From assembly GCA_016169945.1 (NCBI GenBank), contig JADLSH010000355.1, forward strand, positions 2,599,501 through 2,663,500: 64,000 nt of DNA, written 5' to 3'. Numbering within the stretch: position 1 is the first letter of the stretch; each line of letters begins with the position of its first letter. The notes below the pieces were generated by a model. That model did no database searches, was not told the DNA's origin, and was given only the letters and a program-made list of their open reading frames with translations. Made by a program: the position numbers and the translations under genes. Of the stretch, positions 1-11,821 are shown piece by piece. Source of the stretch: Trachythela sp. YZ-2020. Lineage: Eukaryota > Cnidaria > Anthozoa > Malacalcyonacea > Clavulariidae.

Positions 1-2095
1 AACAAAGTCATCTTTAGAGAATATAAATAATGGCGTGTACTGCCCAGTGGGGTAGCCCACTGGACGAAAAGCGTGCAATCTTCGAGCGATGTTTTATATA
101 TTACTTATCAAACTCATTAATAATTCATGAAGAAAATTCAAAAGAAATGAATGTTTAATCAAGGTCTGTAAATCAGATACAGGTTTCGTCCTGATTAACA
201 TAACTTTTTCGTTCAATTTTCTCAGCTAAAACACCTTATATCTTTAAAATAGTCGATAAACATGAACATATATAATTTATGTATGTGTTTGATAAGTACG
301 ATAAAACATTCGCATCCGATCTTCATCTGATATATACAACGCTCACCTTCGGCTCGAGTGTGTACATCAGATAAAGATCGACTGCTCATGTTTTATCTAT
401 TACAAGTCACAATCGAACAGTTGAATACTTTGATAAGCATATTTTTAATTCTTCCAGTCTCAGCTACACGTTATGATTCAGCAGCAATTTTATCCCGACG
501 CATTTGGATGAGCAGTCGAAACTACGAATTGATCTATTAGTTTCATGAGGGTAAAAAACAAAAGAATGAAGAAAGTATGTCTCATTGGTGGCGCCTCAGA
601 TTAACCATTGACTTTTCAAGGCCTCTCCTTGATGAGTTATTTTGAACTCCCAACATCTTAGACGAGAAATTGTTTGGCACTAGACAGAGTAAAATAGTAA
701 AACATGTGCAGTTTAAACCAACCTTGATATTTTCGTGTGCAATATGTTTGTCAGAATTTTTCTGTATTATTTCAGGCATGTGCGGGCTTACTTGTTTTTG
801 TCCTTCTTTTAAAGGAGTGATATCTTCCTCCGAACCAATAGTCTAGCATTAGACAGAGTAAATTGTGAAGAAAAACATAAGGAATTTTTAGTAAAATCTG
901 TAGGAATAAAATATTCAGTTCAACCGATTAGGTAACCCCTTTTTTGAGAGTGTGCAAGAGTGCTAAGAGAGGTGTAGGTTGGTGTAATTCGGATAGAGTA
1001 GGGGATGAGGAAGACTTAGGGTGCTTTCCATTTAATGGCTGGACCATTCTGACCCAAATTTCTGTCTCTGAAAGGAAGAAAGATATGGTCCAGAATTTTT
1101 CCAATGAGGGGAAAAAACAGAACGTTATTTACATGAACAGAATTCTAGAGAATGATTACTCCAAAAAAAAGTAAGAACTCCCCAAAAAAGTCAGTAATTC
1201 AACTTCTGCATACTGAAATTTTTATGATTAATATTTGTGGCATTTTTGATATAATTTACACTGGTGGTGAAAGGGCACCCTAGCTTCTGGAGTAGTAAGA
1301 TGAAACAACTTGGCCAACTGGGATGATCCTTCATGATAACCATTGTCCAAGTAATAAGTGTTCCATATTACTCATTTCCATCTATTATGTTGTATGTAAA
1401 TTTCGTGGAAATCTTGCTACTAGAAAAAATTCTGGCCTAAAAATCCTCTCTGGGCTGATACTGCTGAGCCTTAGGATGCAAGAATTGAGTACTGCAACTC
1501 TAACAAGGGGCCAAAGTGGGGGGGGGGGGCTCTCTTTTACAGGCTAAGTGTATGAGGTGGAGTGTCTTGTAAGGGATGAAAGTAAATGGAAAATGTAATT
1601 TTTCCCTTTTGGTACCAGTTAGGGCAACCTATTTACAACATTAATTGATGTTAAATCACTTAAGTTGAACTCATATTTCCATATCTTAAGCCAGAAATAG
1701 CACACTTTGCATTATATGGAATTGAAAGGGGATCATTTGCAGTCTTTACATGCATTGAAATCAATCAAATTTAAAAAGTATATGGCATGATGTAATCTGC
1801 AAAAATATGAGAGGGCCTCAGCCCTCCCGCCAACTGAAACAAAATTTTAACGAGAGGGGCCTAGTGACCTACAATCAGGTGCAACAATTATTGAGATATT
1901 CTGGTCATTTCCCCCCTTCTCCCTTATACAATGTTGTAAACATGCTACAAAGACATATGGTCAGCAAAAAAGATATTCTCAACATTGTATATGGGGGGAG
2001 GGGGACAAAAACTTGAATAGTGGCAGGAAATGTGGAAAGTCTCATTAGTTTTGCACTTGATTGTAGTCAGGTCTATACCCATGTTATATGTATAC
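1..2095. other. Mostly unassigned AT-rich DNA
   Basis: I see no gene here. Positions 300-397 form a foldback of about 100 bp (GATAAAACAT at one end, ATGTTTTATC at the other). Positions 467-525 resemble 27841-27910, so both belong to one dispersed repeat. Copies of a short dispersed word (ACTAGACAGAGTAAA or GCATTAGACAGAGTAAA) lie near 680 and 847. A run of G occurs near 1517. Open frames are short and lack convincing starts or splice sites. Confidence 0.5.
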
Positions 2096-2101
2096 CATAT
2101 G

Positions 2102-2400
2102 CAGTCCTCGCAATTTTTTCGGCGGCAAACGGCAATTGCTACCGATAATGAAATTATCGATGGAAAGTTTTTGCCAGTGGTTAACACTTATTACCTACTA
2201 TATACTGTAAAAAACTATCAAAGACATTAAAAACAAGTGAATATACATATAATACAATAATATATCAGGTTTCAAATAATCCATTTGTAATCAACATACA
2301 TCTTCAAATTGTCATTATGGGACAACAAAATTGCCGTCGAACTCTAAAATATCGACGACAATTTTTTGTCTACGAGGATTTATTAAAATTGCGAGGGCTG
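2102..2400. mobile_element. Short TIR element (MITE), CAGYCCTCGCAATTTT ends
   Basis: The two ends are inverted copies: CAGTCCTCGCAATTTT on the left, AAAATTGCGAGGGCTG on the right. CATATG lies directly outside both ends; it may be a 6-bp TSD, or part of the TIR because it is palindromic. There is no coding capacity. The superfamily is unresolved. Confidence 0.6.
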
Positions 2401-2578
2401 CATATGATTACATATTATTATGTTATTAATGAAGTTTAATATGTTGAAATATATCAAAGTATTTTGGGCAACTGGCAACTTTAGCAAGACAAACACAACA
2501 GAGATGCATTTTGTGGCATATATTTTGGGCAAGGAAGTGCTCAAATGTTCTAGAGGCTCTAGCTAACCTAAGTTTTAC

Positions 2579-2945
2579 CTAGAGGAACAGGAGGACCTCT
2601 AGATTGCAAAGGGCTGAGCCAGCTCTGGCATGTTGTAAAAAACCTGCAGTACAGGAAAATCTGGGTAGGGCCAAAACCTCCAGCAGCTCCCCACATAGCT
2701 CCGCTATCTTTACAAATGTCAGAAGTATCAACATTACACATTAAAATTTGGTATCCCTCCTTGAAATTTAGTGTCCCAGAGTTGGATAGTAGGTATTCCG
2801 ATTTATACAGGCAGTATGTATGTAATGTATGTTTGGAATTAATCTTGTGCCCAGATGAGACCATTCCGCATTCGCATGACAAACAACGAAAAAAAATACA
2901 CGGAATAAGAAACAAAGGCCAAAACAGAGCTATTTTGTTGAACAT
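2579..2945 (-). CDS. Candidate first exon of a secreted, cysteine-rich protein
   Basis: An ATG at 2945-2943 opens about 122 codons on the minus strand. The first 25 or so residues look like a signal peptide: MFNKIALFWPLFLIPCIFF followed by RCLSC. The rest is rich in Cys (motifs CEC, YC, CNVDTSDIC, YCRFF, TTCQSW). The frame runs into AG|GTAAAA, a good splice donor, so the exon would end at 2579. I do not recognise the family. No downstream exon was found in the next 2.5 kb, and the open frame could be chance. The secretion call comes only from the hydrophobic N terminus. Confidence 0.38.
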
Positions 2946-3002
2946 TCGCCACAATGTACAGACTTCGGAGTTTGGATCGGAAATTTAAAATTTTTATAGT
3001 AT

Positions 3003-3091
3003 CCCGCTATGCAAATTTGTTCGTGTTCATTGACGGTGAAAACAATCAATTTCTAAAGAAATGAATAATGATTTGAAATTTGCATAGCGGG
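3003..3091. repeat. Small inverted-repeat element
   Basis: CCCGCTATGCAAATTT at the left is matched by AAATTTGCATAGCGGG at the right, with about 55 bp between. No clear TSD. Confidence 0.5.
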
Positions 3092-3097
3092 ACCAAA

Positions 3098-3120
3098 TCG
3101 GCGGGCTGGCTACGCCACTG
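3098..3120 (-). mobile_element. Orphan hAT-like terminus
   Basis: Read on the minus strand this starts CAGTGGCGTAGCCAGCC, the style of a hAT end. I found no partner end or 8-bp TSD, so it is probably a solitary remnant. Confidence 0.3.
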
Positions 3121-3215
3121 TACACAAGCTCCGGATATGAGGTATTCTGCAATCTGATTGGTTCTCTACTAGCAGGATATTAGCTCATATTCTGCTAGTA
3201 GAGAAAAGTAGAAAA

Positions 3216-3332
3216 ATGGCTGGCAGATTTGGACAATTAAATGAAGAGGAAATTCAAGTTTTACTTGAAAAAAGTACACCAAAATGTTCTGTTCATATCC
3301 AGAGCCTACTCACTCTCGTTGTATATGACTGA
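3216..3332 (+). pseudogene. N-terminal fragment of a Crypton-like recombinase gene
   Basis: An ATG at 3216 opens 38 codons. The start MAGRFGQLNEEEIQ, followed by VLLEKSTPK, resembles the N terminus of DUF3504/Crypton-type tyrosine-recombinase proteins that are abundant in cnidarian genomes; this is recall of the family, not a search. The frame runs into a small inverted repeat (GTATATGAC at about 3320 against GCTATCAGCTCATATAC at about 3361) and stops. No catalytic region follows. A 40-bp hairpin (CTCTACTAGCAG with CTGCTAGTAGAG) lies just upstream. Confidence 0.35.
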
Positions 3333-4740
3333 TAGCCGACTCAGAGCTACCACGCCTCGTCTGCTATCAGCTCATATACGACTCGAGTTCGTAGAATAAC
3401 TGTTAAATATTTTCCCCAGAAAACAGCAAATGCATTTCACAAACTCCAGATTTCAAAATTTCCCACGGAATATATCTATAATCTTTTTAGACACTACAAT
3501 TGTCCTAGACATTTACAGCTTATCAAAACAGTGGGAATTTGATATGAAGCAAGCAAACTGAGAACTATCATAGTATGTATTCTGTCCTGTGTTTGGCTCC
3601 ACCTGGATTCCAAAAAGACTACCTGATGGGCTCCAAGAACATGGATAAGATACAGGCCCTAAGGTTAGGGTGCTCTCACAATATAATAAAGTTGGCCATT
3701 TTAAGTGCTATTTACTAAACCCTTGCAGCCTTCGCTGAGCTAAGCCGGCCCGACTGTGAAACGAATCCAGCTTAATATGTCACTGTATTTCCATTTGTGT
3801 TCAGGGTTCGAAATAACGCTAAAAATGTACCCAATTTTGCAGGCTTTTTTTGTAGGTCAAAATTCTTGCGGGCCATTTTCAATGACATAAAGCATATTTG
3901 GCACTACAATAGCAATTAAATGTATTGAATACGAGTGGTAGGGATTCAGGGATTTCACTGAGACGTCAGTCAAACATTGATACGTTTTCCACACACGGTG
4001 CTGTGGTCTGCAATGTCATGATCGCTGTATCTTCTTGCAGAAAATTTTCTCTGCGCACAGCAAAGATTCCTGTCTGGCATGGTTGGCTAATGTGTTTTAA
4101 TTTGACATTTGATTTCATGATCAACTGGAAATATTCCAACAGACGTTTCACATTAGTGTAGAACATGTTTCAAGTACGAGGCAGGCTTACATGCTTTGTC
4201 CTTAGATGCCAACAACTGTCCACAATATGACCTTGTTTTAGTATGGTTTAACGATCATATACACAGAAAGAAATTACCATAATTTTAATCTTGGAAAAAT
4301 AATTTAATTGACTGTCTTAGACATTCAAACTTGAGTTATACTTTGAAATTAGAAATAGCTGGCAACGTCCTGAAACTGCCGGCGATAGCCAGCAGCTATT
4401 TCAAACCCTGGTGTGTATATTATAAAATAATAAAATGCTTTCATTTTATATTTACAATTGTGAATTTAAGTTTTCCAATCCAAGCCCCAAGGGAAGTGCA
4501 TGACTACAATTGTTTAAAGCAATCCAATATTTACCCATTAATACCGATGCGGCTAGTAAGCTAGTAAGTAAATCACAAAGCTCCAGCTTAACCGCTTTCA
4601 AAGGCTATGGGAACTGGGAAGTTGATCACTCCATCGCCATTTCACAATTTAGTCCATATAAGCTTGAAATCCTGGGTCTTCTCGTGTGAAAGTCATAAGT
4701 ACCGTCTATATACGACCATGTAAATCAAGTATTTAACCAA
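3333..4740. other. No gene seen
   Basis: AT-rich sequence with only short open frames. A small inverted repeat crosses 3318-3378. Nothing else is recognised. Confidence 0.4.
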
Positions 4741-4747
4741 GTGACCC

Positions 4748-5851
4748 CACAGGCGGCCCAATCTTGGGTAGAGTTGTATTTATAGTATACTATATAAAGA
4801 TTGTATTATGGTAAAAATATGTGATGAAAATATATATTTTAAATAAAATTTACTTGCCTAATTGTTGTTTGTGTTCTCCTTTCATCCCTACTTTGTTGAG
4901 TTACTTAATAGGAGTTAATAGGAGTTAAAGGCTAATTATTCGCAGCCCCGGATCCGTCGAGACAAACATGCCAATACGAATATTCTCCCTCTTAAATTGC
5001 TTTATTCTCCAAGAAAATTCGCCAGCATGTAGAACAAACACCGATCTTTTCATATATAACGATACTTTAACATCTCGGGCAATTTTTAAACCAATTTTTG
5101 ATCAATAGAAATCAAAATCCCCACTCTATTGAACTGACAACGACCAAAAATGGACACATCGGCAGCTTGGCCACCTGGCCTCCTCTACCGTTGAGATTTG
5201 CAGGGGGGTGCGCAACAACATCTTGATTTATAACCTTTTTGAATATCAGATTTTGAAAAATGTAAACAGTCGCACGCACGATCGTGATTGGCTTGCTGTA
5301 ACCGGAAATATCTGTTTGGTATTTGTATGCTGTGCGCTGATTGGCATCGCACCCCCCTGCAAATCTCAACGGTAGAGGAGGCCAGGTGGCCAAGCTGCCG
5401 ATGTGTCCATTTTCGGTCGTTGTCAGTTCAATAGAGTGGGGATTTTGACTTCTATTGATCAAAAATTGGTTTAAAAATTGCCCGAGATGTTAAAGTATCG
5501 TTATATATGAAAAGATCGGTGTTTGTTCTACATGCTGGAGAATTTTCTTGGAGAATAAAGCAATTTAAGAGGGAGAATATTCGTATTGGCATGTTTGTCT
5601 CGACGGATCCGGGGGCTGCGAATAATCAGCCTTTAACTCCTTTAAGTATTCAGCGTGGACCGCAGGCTTCAAGCAAAAACTTTCGATGAATTAATAGCTC
5701 AACAAAGTAGGGATAAAAGGAGAACACAAACAACAAGTTAGGCAAGTAAATTTTATTTAAAATATATATTTTCATCACATATTTTTACCATAATACAATC
5801 TATATATAGTATACTATAAATACAACTCTACCCAAGATTGGGCCGCCTGTG
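4748..5851. mobile_element. 1.1-kb foldback DNA transposon, 7-bp TSD
   Basis: The termini are CACAGGCGGCCCAATCTTGG and its complement. GTGACCC is repeated exactly at 4741-4747 and 5852-5858. The two arms are nearly identical inverted copies of roughly 470-500 bp, separated by about 135 bp of unrelated sequence (about 5211-5348). Open frames on both strands are mirror shadows of the arms. It is non-autonomous. A 7-bp TSD with CACAG ends does not fit hAT (8 bp) or CACTA (2-3 bp); P- or Dada-like groups are possible. Confidence 0.85.
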
Positions 5852-6080
5852 GTGACCCTTGCACAAAATATTTAGCGATCGATATTTTTAATATTAATTC
5901 AACAAAAAACTGTCCAAATTACATCCAAAATTTTCGCAAAAACTAGTTCTTCCAAATAAAACACGATCGAACGGGATTCGGAGCAGTGGAACGAGGCAAA
6001 ATAAGAAAACTATCGATTTCCCTGTACACTGCATCGTTTGCCCGGTTGAACGCCATCTTGGACGAATGGACGTCAGCAAT

Positions 6081-7140
6081 ATAGGACTATAATTTATAGT
6101 ACAACGAAGTTCGGTCGTTGAGTTGTGTAAAACTACCTGAAAAATACAATAAGAACTTCGACGTTTCGAGCGAAGGCCCTTCGCCCTACTAACTTCCAGA
6201 CGAAGGCCTTCGCTCAAAACGTGGAAGTTCTTATTCCCGGCGTGTGCAATCGATGAAAATCGATGAAAATCGATGATCGGAAAGCCAATCGATGATCGGA
6301 AAGCCAATCGATCAATCGATATCAATCAATACCAATTAATTAATTGATATCGATTGGTATTTGCCAATCGATGACCAATCGATAGTCACAAAATTCAGTC
6401 CGTTTGTCAATCGATTGGTATCGATTTTGGTGACAGCTAATATCCTGTTATATTTATCGCGGTCAATATCACACAGTTTGCAATCTTAAATAAAGGGAGA
6501 TACACAACTGACAACTTAATTAACCAGAAATACTATAATACTATTATAGCACAAGAATACTATAATAGTAATACATTTGTATTTTGATTCCTTCGTTCTC
6601 TACATGGTTCAATTAAGTCTTGATCGTACAATGAATTGAGCAGCCGAATTTCTTGTGCTTAGAAGCAGTTTGATTGCCAATTCATTTCCCACTAAATTAA
6701 CATTAAATATTGAATTTCATGAGAGTGTTTTAGCACAAAGTATTCAAGATTGTAGATTTGTAATGGCCTTTCGAATTCAGCAAGCCGGAACGGAAGATCA
6801 AGATAAATCTTGTATGTTGACCGCAATTTTTTGGCATGGTCGAGAATACCAATCGATACCAATCGAACACTGTTAGTTCATCGATTGTTATTGATAATCA
6901 ATACCAATCGAACGCAATTGGTCTATTGATTGCTATCGATAATCGATACCAATCAATAAGGTCACAAAAACCTTCACCATCGATTGTTCATCGATTTTCA
7001 ATATCAATCGATTAATTGATATCGATTAATATTAATTGATATCGATTTTATCGATTATCGATTTCATCGATTGCACACGCCGGGTCTTATTGTATTGTCC
7101 ATGTAATTTTACACAACTCAACGACCGAATCTATATTACG
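6081..7140. mobile_element. Outer element interrupted by the ATCGAT-rich element
   Basis: GTCAGCAAT occurs at 6072-6080 and again at 7141-7149 and may be a 9-bp TSD. Arms containing TTCGGTCGTTGAGTTGTGTA (6110s) and its complement (7110s) face each other. The centre holds a GCGAAGGCC palindrome. The terminal bases match poorly, so the boundaries are tentative. Confidence 0.45.
6236..7084. mobile_element. 849-bp element packed with ATCGAT words, 7-bp TSD
   Basis: Ends are CCCGGCGTGTGCAATCGATG and its complement. TCTTATT flanks both sides (6229-6235 and 7085-7091). The ends, about 200 bp on the left and 240 bp on the right, contain more than 20 ATCGAT hexamers, often as CAATCGATACC or its complement. 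The core (about 6440-6840) lacks them. No coding capacity. The undamaged target can be read in the opposite arm of the outer element (complement of 6158-6172). Confidence 0.8.
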
Positions 7141-7671
7141 GTCAGCAATCTATGTCACAGAGGAGTTCTCGTTCCTGTGTCTAGCCTCCTATATCTATGG
7201 CGTCGCGAAGGTCGGGAAAAGGCCAATGTTTTTATACAAATATTAAAGTACAAATAAGTGAATTTTAGTCTTCATTTTTTTGATAGACTCACATCTAGTA
7301 CAAACCCGAAACATAAAAGTCAAACTACGTAATACTATTTTTTAAAATTTCGCATCTAAAAATAATTACTAAACAGTAACAAAACCTGAAAGCTAAAACT
7401 GTTAAACTTGTTTTAAAAATACAATATAATAAAACAGTGAAAACACAGCCTACCTTCGTGTTCAGCATATTCGAAGGTAAACTCTCGTCTAAATCACTAT
7501 TTTGCATTTGTAGCTACAGTGATACAATTCCTTGTATATATCTAGCCAAAAAATAATGTGAATATCTACCACCGTGGCCAAACCAAGGCAAGGAAATGCA
7601 GATACTATTTTGTAAACGCAGATATACTTTCTCTTGGGAGGTTTACACTATAGCTCAGTGGGTTTACAGTG

Positions 7672-7731
7672 CATCCTCGTACCCAGGGTATTTGCTCCCC
7701 CCGAGGAGCAAATACCCTGGGTACGAGGATG
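7672..7731. mobile_element. 60-bp hairpin MITE with 9-bp TSD
   Basis: A perfect 27-bp inverted repeat (starts CATCCTCGTACCCAGGGTAT) surrounds a 6-bp loop. TTTACAGTG is repeated exactly at 7663-7671 and 7732-7740. It shares the end CCTCGTACCCAGG and a 9-bp TSD with the element at 26560-26704. Confidence 0.88.
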
Positions 7732-9206
7732 TTTACAGTGCAGTTTGCTACAGTGTTTCCACTTTCAAATGTTGAAAAATCCTTTTTTTGTCCTGATTTT
7801 CACCGAAATATCCTTCAAAAACATTGAAATTTCCTTCAAATTTCCTTCAAAGATTGTCACGAAGTTATTAAAGTGCTTATGAACGCAAAATGGGTTTTTA
7901 TTGATTCGGATAAGGCGTAAAAAGTTAGTTAGCAAGTTCTAGATTAGTTTTTGGCTTAGACTTTTAGTTTCGGAGATATAAAGGCTCAAACAGGCAAATT
8001 TTGCCATTTTCTGAAAAAAAGTAGCGCGACCAAAATATCACCAAGGGGCCTGGATCCCAGGAACCCAACTTTGATAAACAACTAAGAAATATAAGGCGAA
8101 GATATCGATATCTTGTGTTTTTTTGCATATTTTGTCTAAACGATGTTTCGTTTGTGCGTGATCTTACACAGAAAGTACCAACAGTAATATATCTAGCTAT
8201 CTGACACCTTTTTTGGATGATAAATCACCTATTGCGGCTTTAAACCGATAGAAAAGAGGGCACCGAAACTCATCGATCTGAGACATTTGGTGGCAAATAC
8301 AGGCCATAGTTATCGACCTATAAACAAAGACAAATGTACCCAGTTGTCTCAACATAGGACAGGAATCAACATACAGGTAAGCTGTGATTTTAACAAATGC
8401 AATGATGTCTATTCGCGCGTATGAACTTTGGATATTTAACGTTGAATCATGTCACCTAAATGTGCATATTATTTGCTTAGTATACAATGTCATTGAAGCC
8501 AGTATGGATGAAAGGTTCTGCGCCGGACATGTCCGGTGTACAACGGTGTTTGTTGACGCACAAATCGATCGAAGTGCTTCTACCTCTGAGAGATTACATA
8601 CTGCTGTTATAGAATAATATATCATATATGTTTCAATGTGGAAATTATCACAACTTTAATGCCTTTATGGTATTTAACTAATATAAATTAATAGGCCATT
8701 CTACTTTTAGACTTCAACCTACTTTATATGTGGACTTTCAGTGTCTTGTATTATCCTACACATGTGGTCAATGTCACATGTTTTATATGACAGTGAGATA
8801 CTGATGGTATATGTTTAATTGATACATGTATTTGGCACAAAGTTGATCACCAAGTGCTGCACTGTCCCACTAGTGGAACCACCTTAACCTGAGTATCAGG
8901 CATTTCTGTGGTTAGGCCTTGGTCCATAAGCCACCTATGTTGAAGAACCTTAGGGAGGCTAACAGAAAATTCCCTAAATAGAGAGATACACTTCAACATT
9001 GTATAGCCCATTAAACTATTTGTTTGTGATTTCATCTAGATTATCAGTGAAGTAAACTGGAACCATCAGTGAAAGATGAATTAACATTTTTAATTAAATA
9101 TTTATTAAACATCTTTATCAATATATGTTGCAGTGTGACACTATTGTCTCTTGGGGGCAAGTTCACTTTTAATAGCTCAGCCCCTTGATCGATTGGATTG
9201 GCTTAA

Positions 9207-9260
9207 CCCATTAATTGGCAAATTTTACTCATCAGTGGTAGAGTACTGCCAATTAATGGG
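9207..9260. mobile_element. 54-bp piggyBac-like mini-MITE
   Basis: CCCATTAATTGGCA at one end, TGCCAATTAATGGG at the other, flanked by TTAA at 9203-9206 and 9261-9264. CCC ends beside TTAA are the piggyBac pattern. Relatives are at 12236-12341 and 20916-21013. Confidence 0.75.
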
Positions 9261-9913
9261 TTAACTGCGCTTGATTGGATCGGCTAAACTTTAGCTGCTT
9301 TTTGGGTAATGGGTTACCTAGAAAAGAGCCAGACTCCCACTATGGAAGAACTTTACCCATCTGGAAGGAGATTCCACTTCTAAAATGTGCAAGGACATCT
9401 GGTAGGGGAGGGGGTCAACATCCATTTTCCTCCATGGGGAGGAAGTCGGTTTACCTGCACAGAGAAGCACCTTTCCGAGTTACTTAAATCAGCTATGTGG
9501 GCATGCCAAGAAAGTTGGATGTGTGTACACTATGAGTAAAGCAAACATCACTCTCACACCACAAATCTTACATCTAATGTGAAAGTTGAAGCATGTTTGC
9601 TCTGCCCACACAGGCAAAGCTACTGTAATAGAAAGTATGAAGTTTTACAGATCACATACTGGCCTTATGGCTTATTAAATTAGATATGTTTCCCCCACTA
9701 AAACATTCTCAAAAGATGAATATTATTCTAAGCCTATTTATGTGGCAATTAATGTTTAGTGTCGTCACAATAATTCCATATATATATATCTATATATCCA
9801 GTTTATGATATCCGTGTATTGATCATCTTTCAGTTACATGGACAAAGATGACAATCTGCCAACCAATCTTTCTATGAAAGGTTCTGTGAGAATATACATG
9901 GGGGCCAATTTCA

Positions 9914-10189
9914 TTAGATTGTGGGTTGGCCAGTTGCAGTTAACCAGTTACTATTCTTGAAAATGTCCAAATTTTGGGCAAATTTGAATGTAAAATTTGT
10001 AGGGAAACAAGCTTCCTTGCTAAAGTGAGAACCAACTTTAAAGCAGGTGTAGAAATGAAATGCAACCGATTCCCATGTCCATGAAGGCATGAAGACTATA
10101 AAATGCAGTAAACGGTTTAAGTTCCATTCCAACCCTTGCATTCGTTCATTTATTTCTTCTTTCGAAAGAATTTTATAAGCAAGAGGCAT
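9914..10189 (-). CDS. Small unidentified open frame in the TTAA element
   Basis: An ATG opens 91 codons on the minus strand. The first part, ILSKEEINERMQGLEWNLN, faintly resembles the beginning of pterin-4a-carbinolamine dehydratases, but the conserved histidine region of that family does not follow. A captured exon or a chance frame are both possible. I infer no function. Confidence 0.18.
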   Translation of the reverse strand: MPLAYKILSKEEINERMQGLEWNLNRLLHFIVFMPSWTWESVAFHFYTCFKVGSHFSKEACFPTNFTFKFAQNLDIFKNSNWLTATGQPTI

Positions 10190-11268
10190 CTATGTCCCAG
10201 AATTTATAGACATAAGTTACTGTCATCAAGTGTCATGGTCGTCTCCACGATCGACTTTGAAATCGCATTTAAATCCATTCCTTCGTCTATATTCCACGAT
10301 TGACGATGCAAACCACTAGAAGGGTTACTTTACACAGTCAAAAATGTGTTTGAGTTCAAAAATGTGTTTTTTTCCTCAAGAAATAGCCGACTTTTCAAGA
10401 TGATTTATCCAAATGTAATTGTTTTTATAGTAAAAATAAATACACACGTTCCTGGGACCCAGTCCCCCGGAAGACGCTACTTTTTTTCCAAAATAGCGAC
10501 TTTGAGCCTTTATATCTCCGAAACTAAAAGTCTAAGCCAAAAACTAATCTAGAACTTATTAACTAACTTTTTATGTTCTATCCGAATCAATAAAAACCCA
10601 TTTTGCGTTCATAAGCACTTTAAACAAAAAGATGGGAAAATACCCTATTTTTGACATAATATTTCGCTGGGTGTTAAATTTTATAATGTGCTTTACAAAA
10701 AGAATCACAGAAGCTTTTAAAGATAGACATCTTGTCTAGAATGCTAGTCGCATAGACACAACATGGGTAATAAAACCCAGCCCGGTTGCTGAATCACCAA
10801 GATCGATCACAACAATGCAAAAGGAGATAATAGTTAGATGGGCCAGTTTTTTAGTTTCCACATAACCGTGGTATAAATACAAAATGAAATTGAACAGCAA
10901 ACAACAACAAACACAGCTGATGAAGCAGATCTTGGCAAAAGAGGCCAGCACGGGTGCCCGAGTTTTCTGGCCGCGGCCTGTATGTAAATTAAATACGCTC
11001 ATTGCTAGCCATCTATTACCACCTAACCATATATAATGTGTATTGTAAGAGATTAACATTCTTTTTTAATGGCTATTTTAATTTTCCTTAAGTTTTTGGT
11101 GACATTTGGTATAATTTCTATTTTTCCTTCAAATTTCCTTCGTTTTTCTGAAATTTCCTTCAGATTTCCATCAAAATTATATTTCCTTTAAATTTCCTTC
11201 ATTTCGTCAAATTTTCCTTCGAAAAGGAAATTTCCTTCAAAATGGAAACGCTGGTTTGCTATTCTGTA

Positions 11269-11821
11269 CAGTGCTTCCACAACCGCCTGTTCAAAAATCC
11301 TTTCACAATCTCCAAAATTCCTTTTTTCCCACAAAATTTCCCTGCCACCCAAACGGTAGAAAAAATCAAGAAAATTCAGGCAAATTTGAGGCAAATGTAT
11401 CACAAAATATTGTACGCTCACAATTCTAGGCATTTCCAACTTAGAAGTGTTTGGTTTGTAATAAGAACGTGAAATTTATGTTCATCCAGGGACGTAGGTG
11501 CTTGATAATGGTGGAGGGGTCGAATGGCACAAGGCGCTGAACGACAAATTTTGAAATTTATAGTCTCTAGATCGCCGGAAATGGCATTTTTAGATTCTTC
11601 TTTACCTCTTTTGTTAGGCCTATACTATTTATAGGTTCATTTTTACTGGTTTAAGTGGTTTTACACTTGTAACTGGTATAAGTTACAGAAATCCTTGCAA
11701 TTTCCTTTACTTTTTGTATTTTTCCTTGCCATTTCCTTGTAAAACTCATTTCCTTGCATTTTCCTTGCAAGGACCAATATTTCCTTGCTGCAGGGAAAAA
11801 TCCTTGCAAGTGGAAGCACTG
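11269..11821. mobile_element. 553-bp hAT MITE directly beside the first hAT
   Basis: Ends are CAGTGCTTCCAC and GTGGAAGCACTG. The flanks ATTCTGTA (11261-11268) and ATTCTGAA (11822-11829) make an 8-bp TSD with one mismatch. Interior repeats of TTTCCTTGCAA type parallel the ATTTCCTTC repeats of the neighbouring hAT, so the two are relatives. Its TSD begins at the last base of the neighbour's TSD. Confidence 0.78.

Larger units (their letters stand above)
7872..10619. mobile_element. 2.7-kb TTAA-flanked element inside the hAT element
   Basis: Terminal inverted repeats start AGTGCTTATGAACGCAAAAT and extend roughly 190 bp inward. TTAA lies at 7868-7871 and 10620-10623. A TTAA target is known for piggyBac and Kolobok. 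No transposase is recognised inside. The interior holds a piggyBac-style mini-MITE (9207-9260) and one 91-codon open frame. Confidence 0.72.
7751..11253. mobile_element. 3.5-kb non-autonomous hAT-type element
   Basis: The left end CAGTGTTTCCACTTTCAAA and the right end GGAAACGCTG (CAGCGTTTCC on the other strand) are flanked by GTTTGCTA at 7743-7750 and 11254-11261, an exact 8-bp TSD. Subterminal sequence is full of ATTTCCTTC words. No transposase is visible. It contains the TTAA element at 7872-10619. Confidence 0.82.

Noticed and set aside
5894..6325. 143-codon minus-strand ORF
   Set aside because: Spans the boundary of two transposons and their target duplication; it cannot be one gene.
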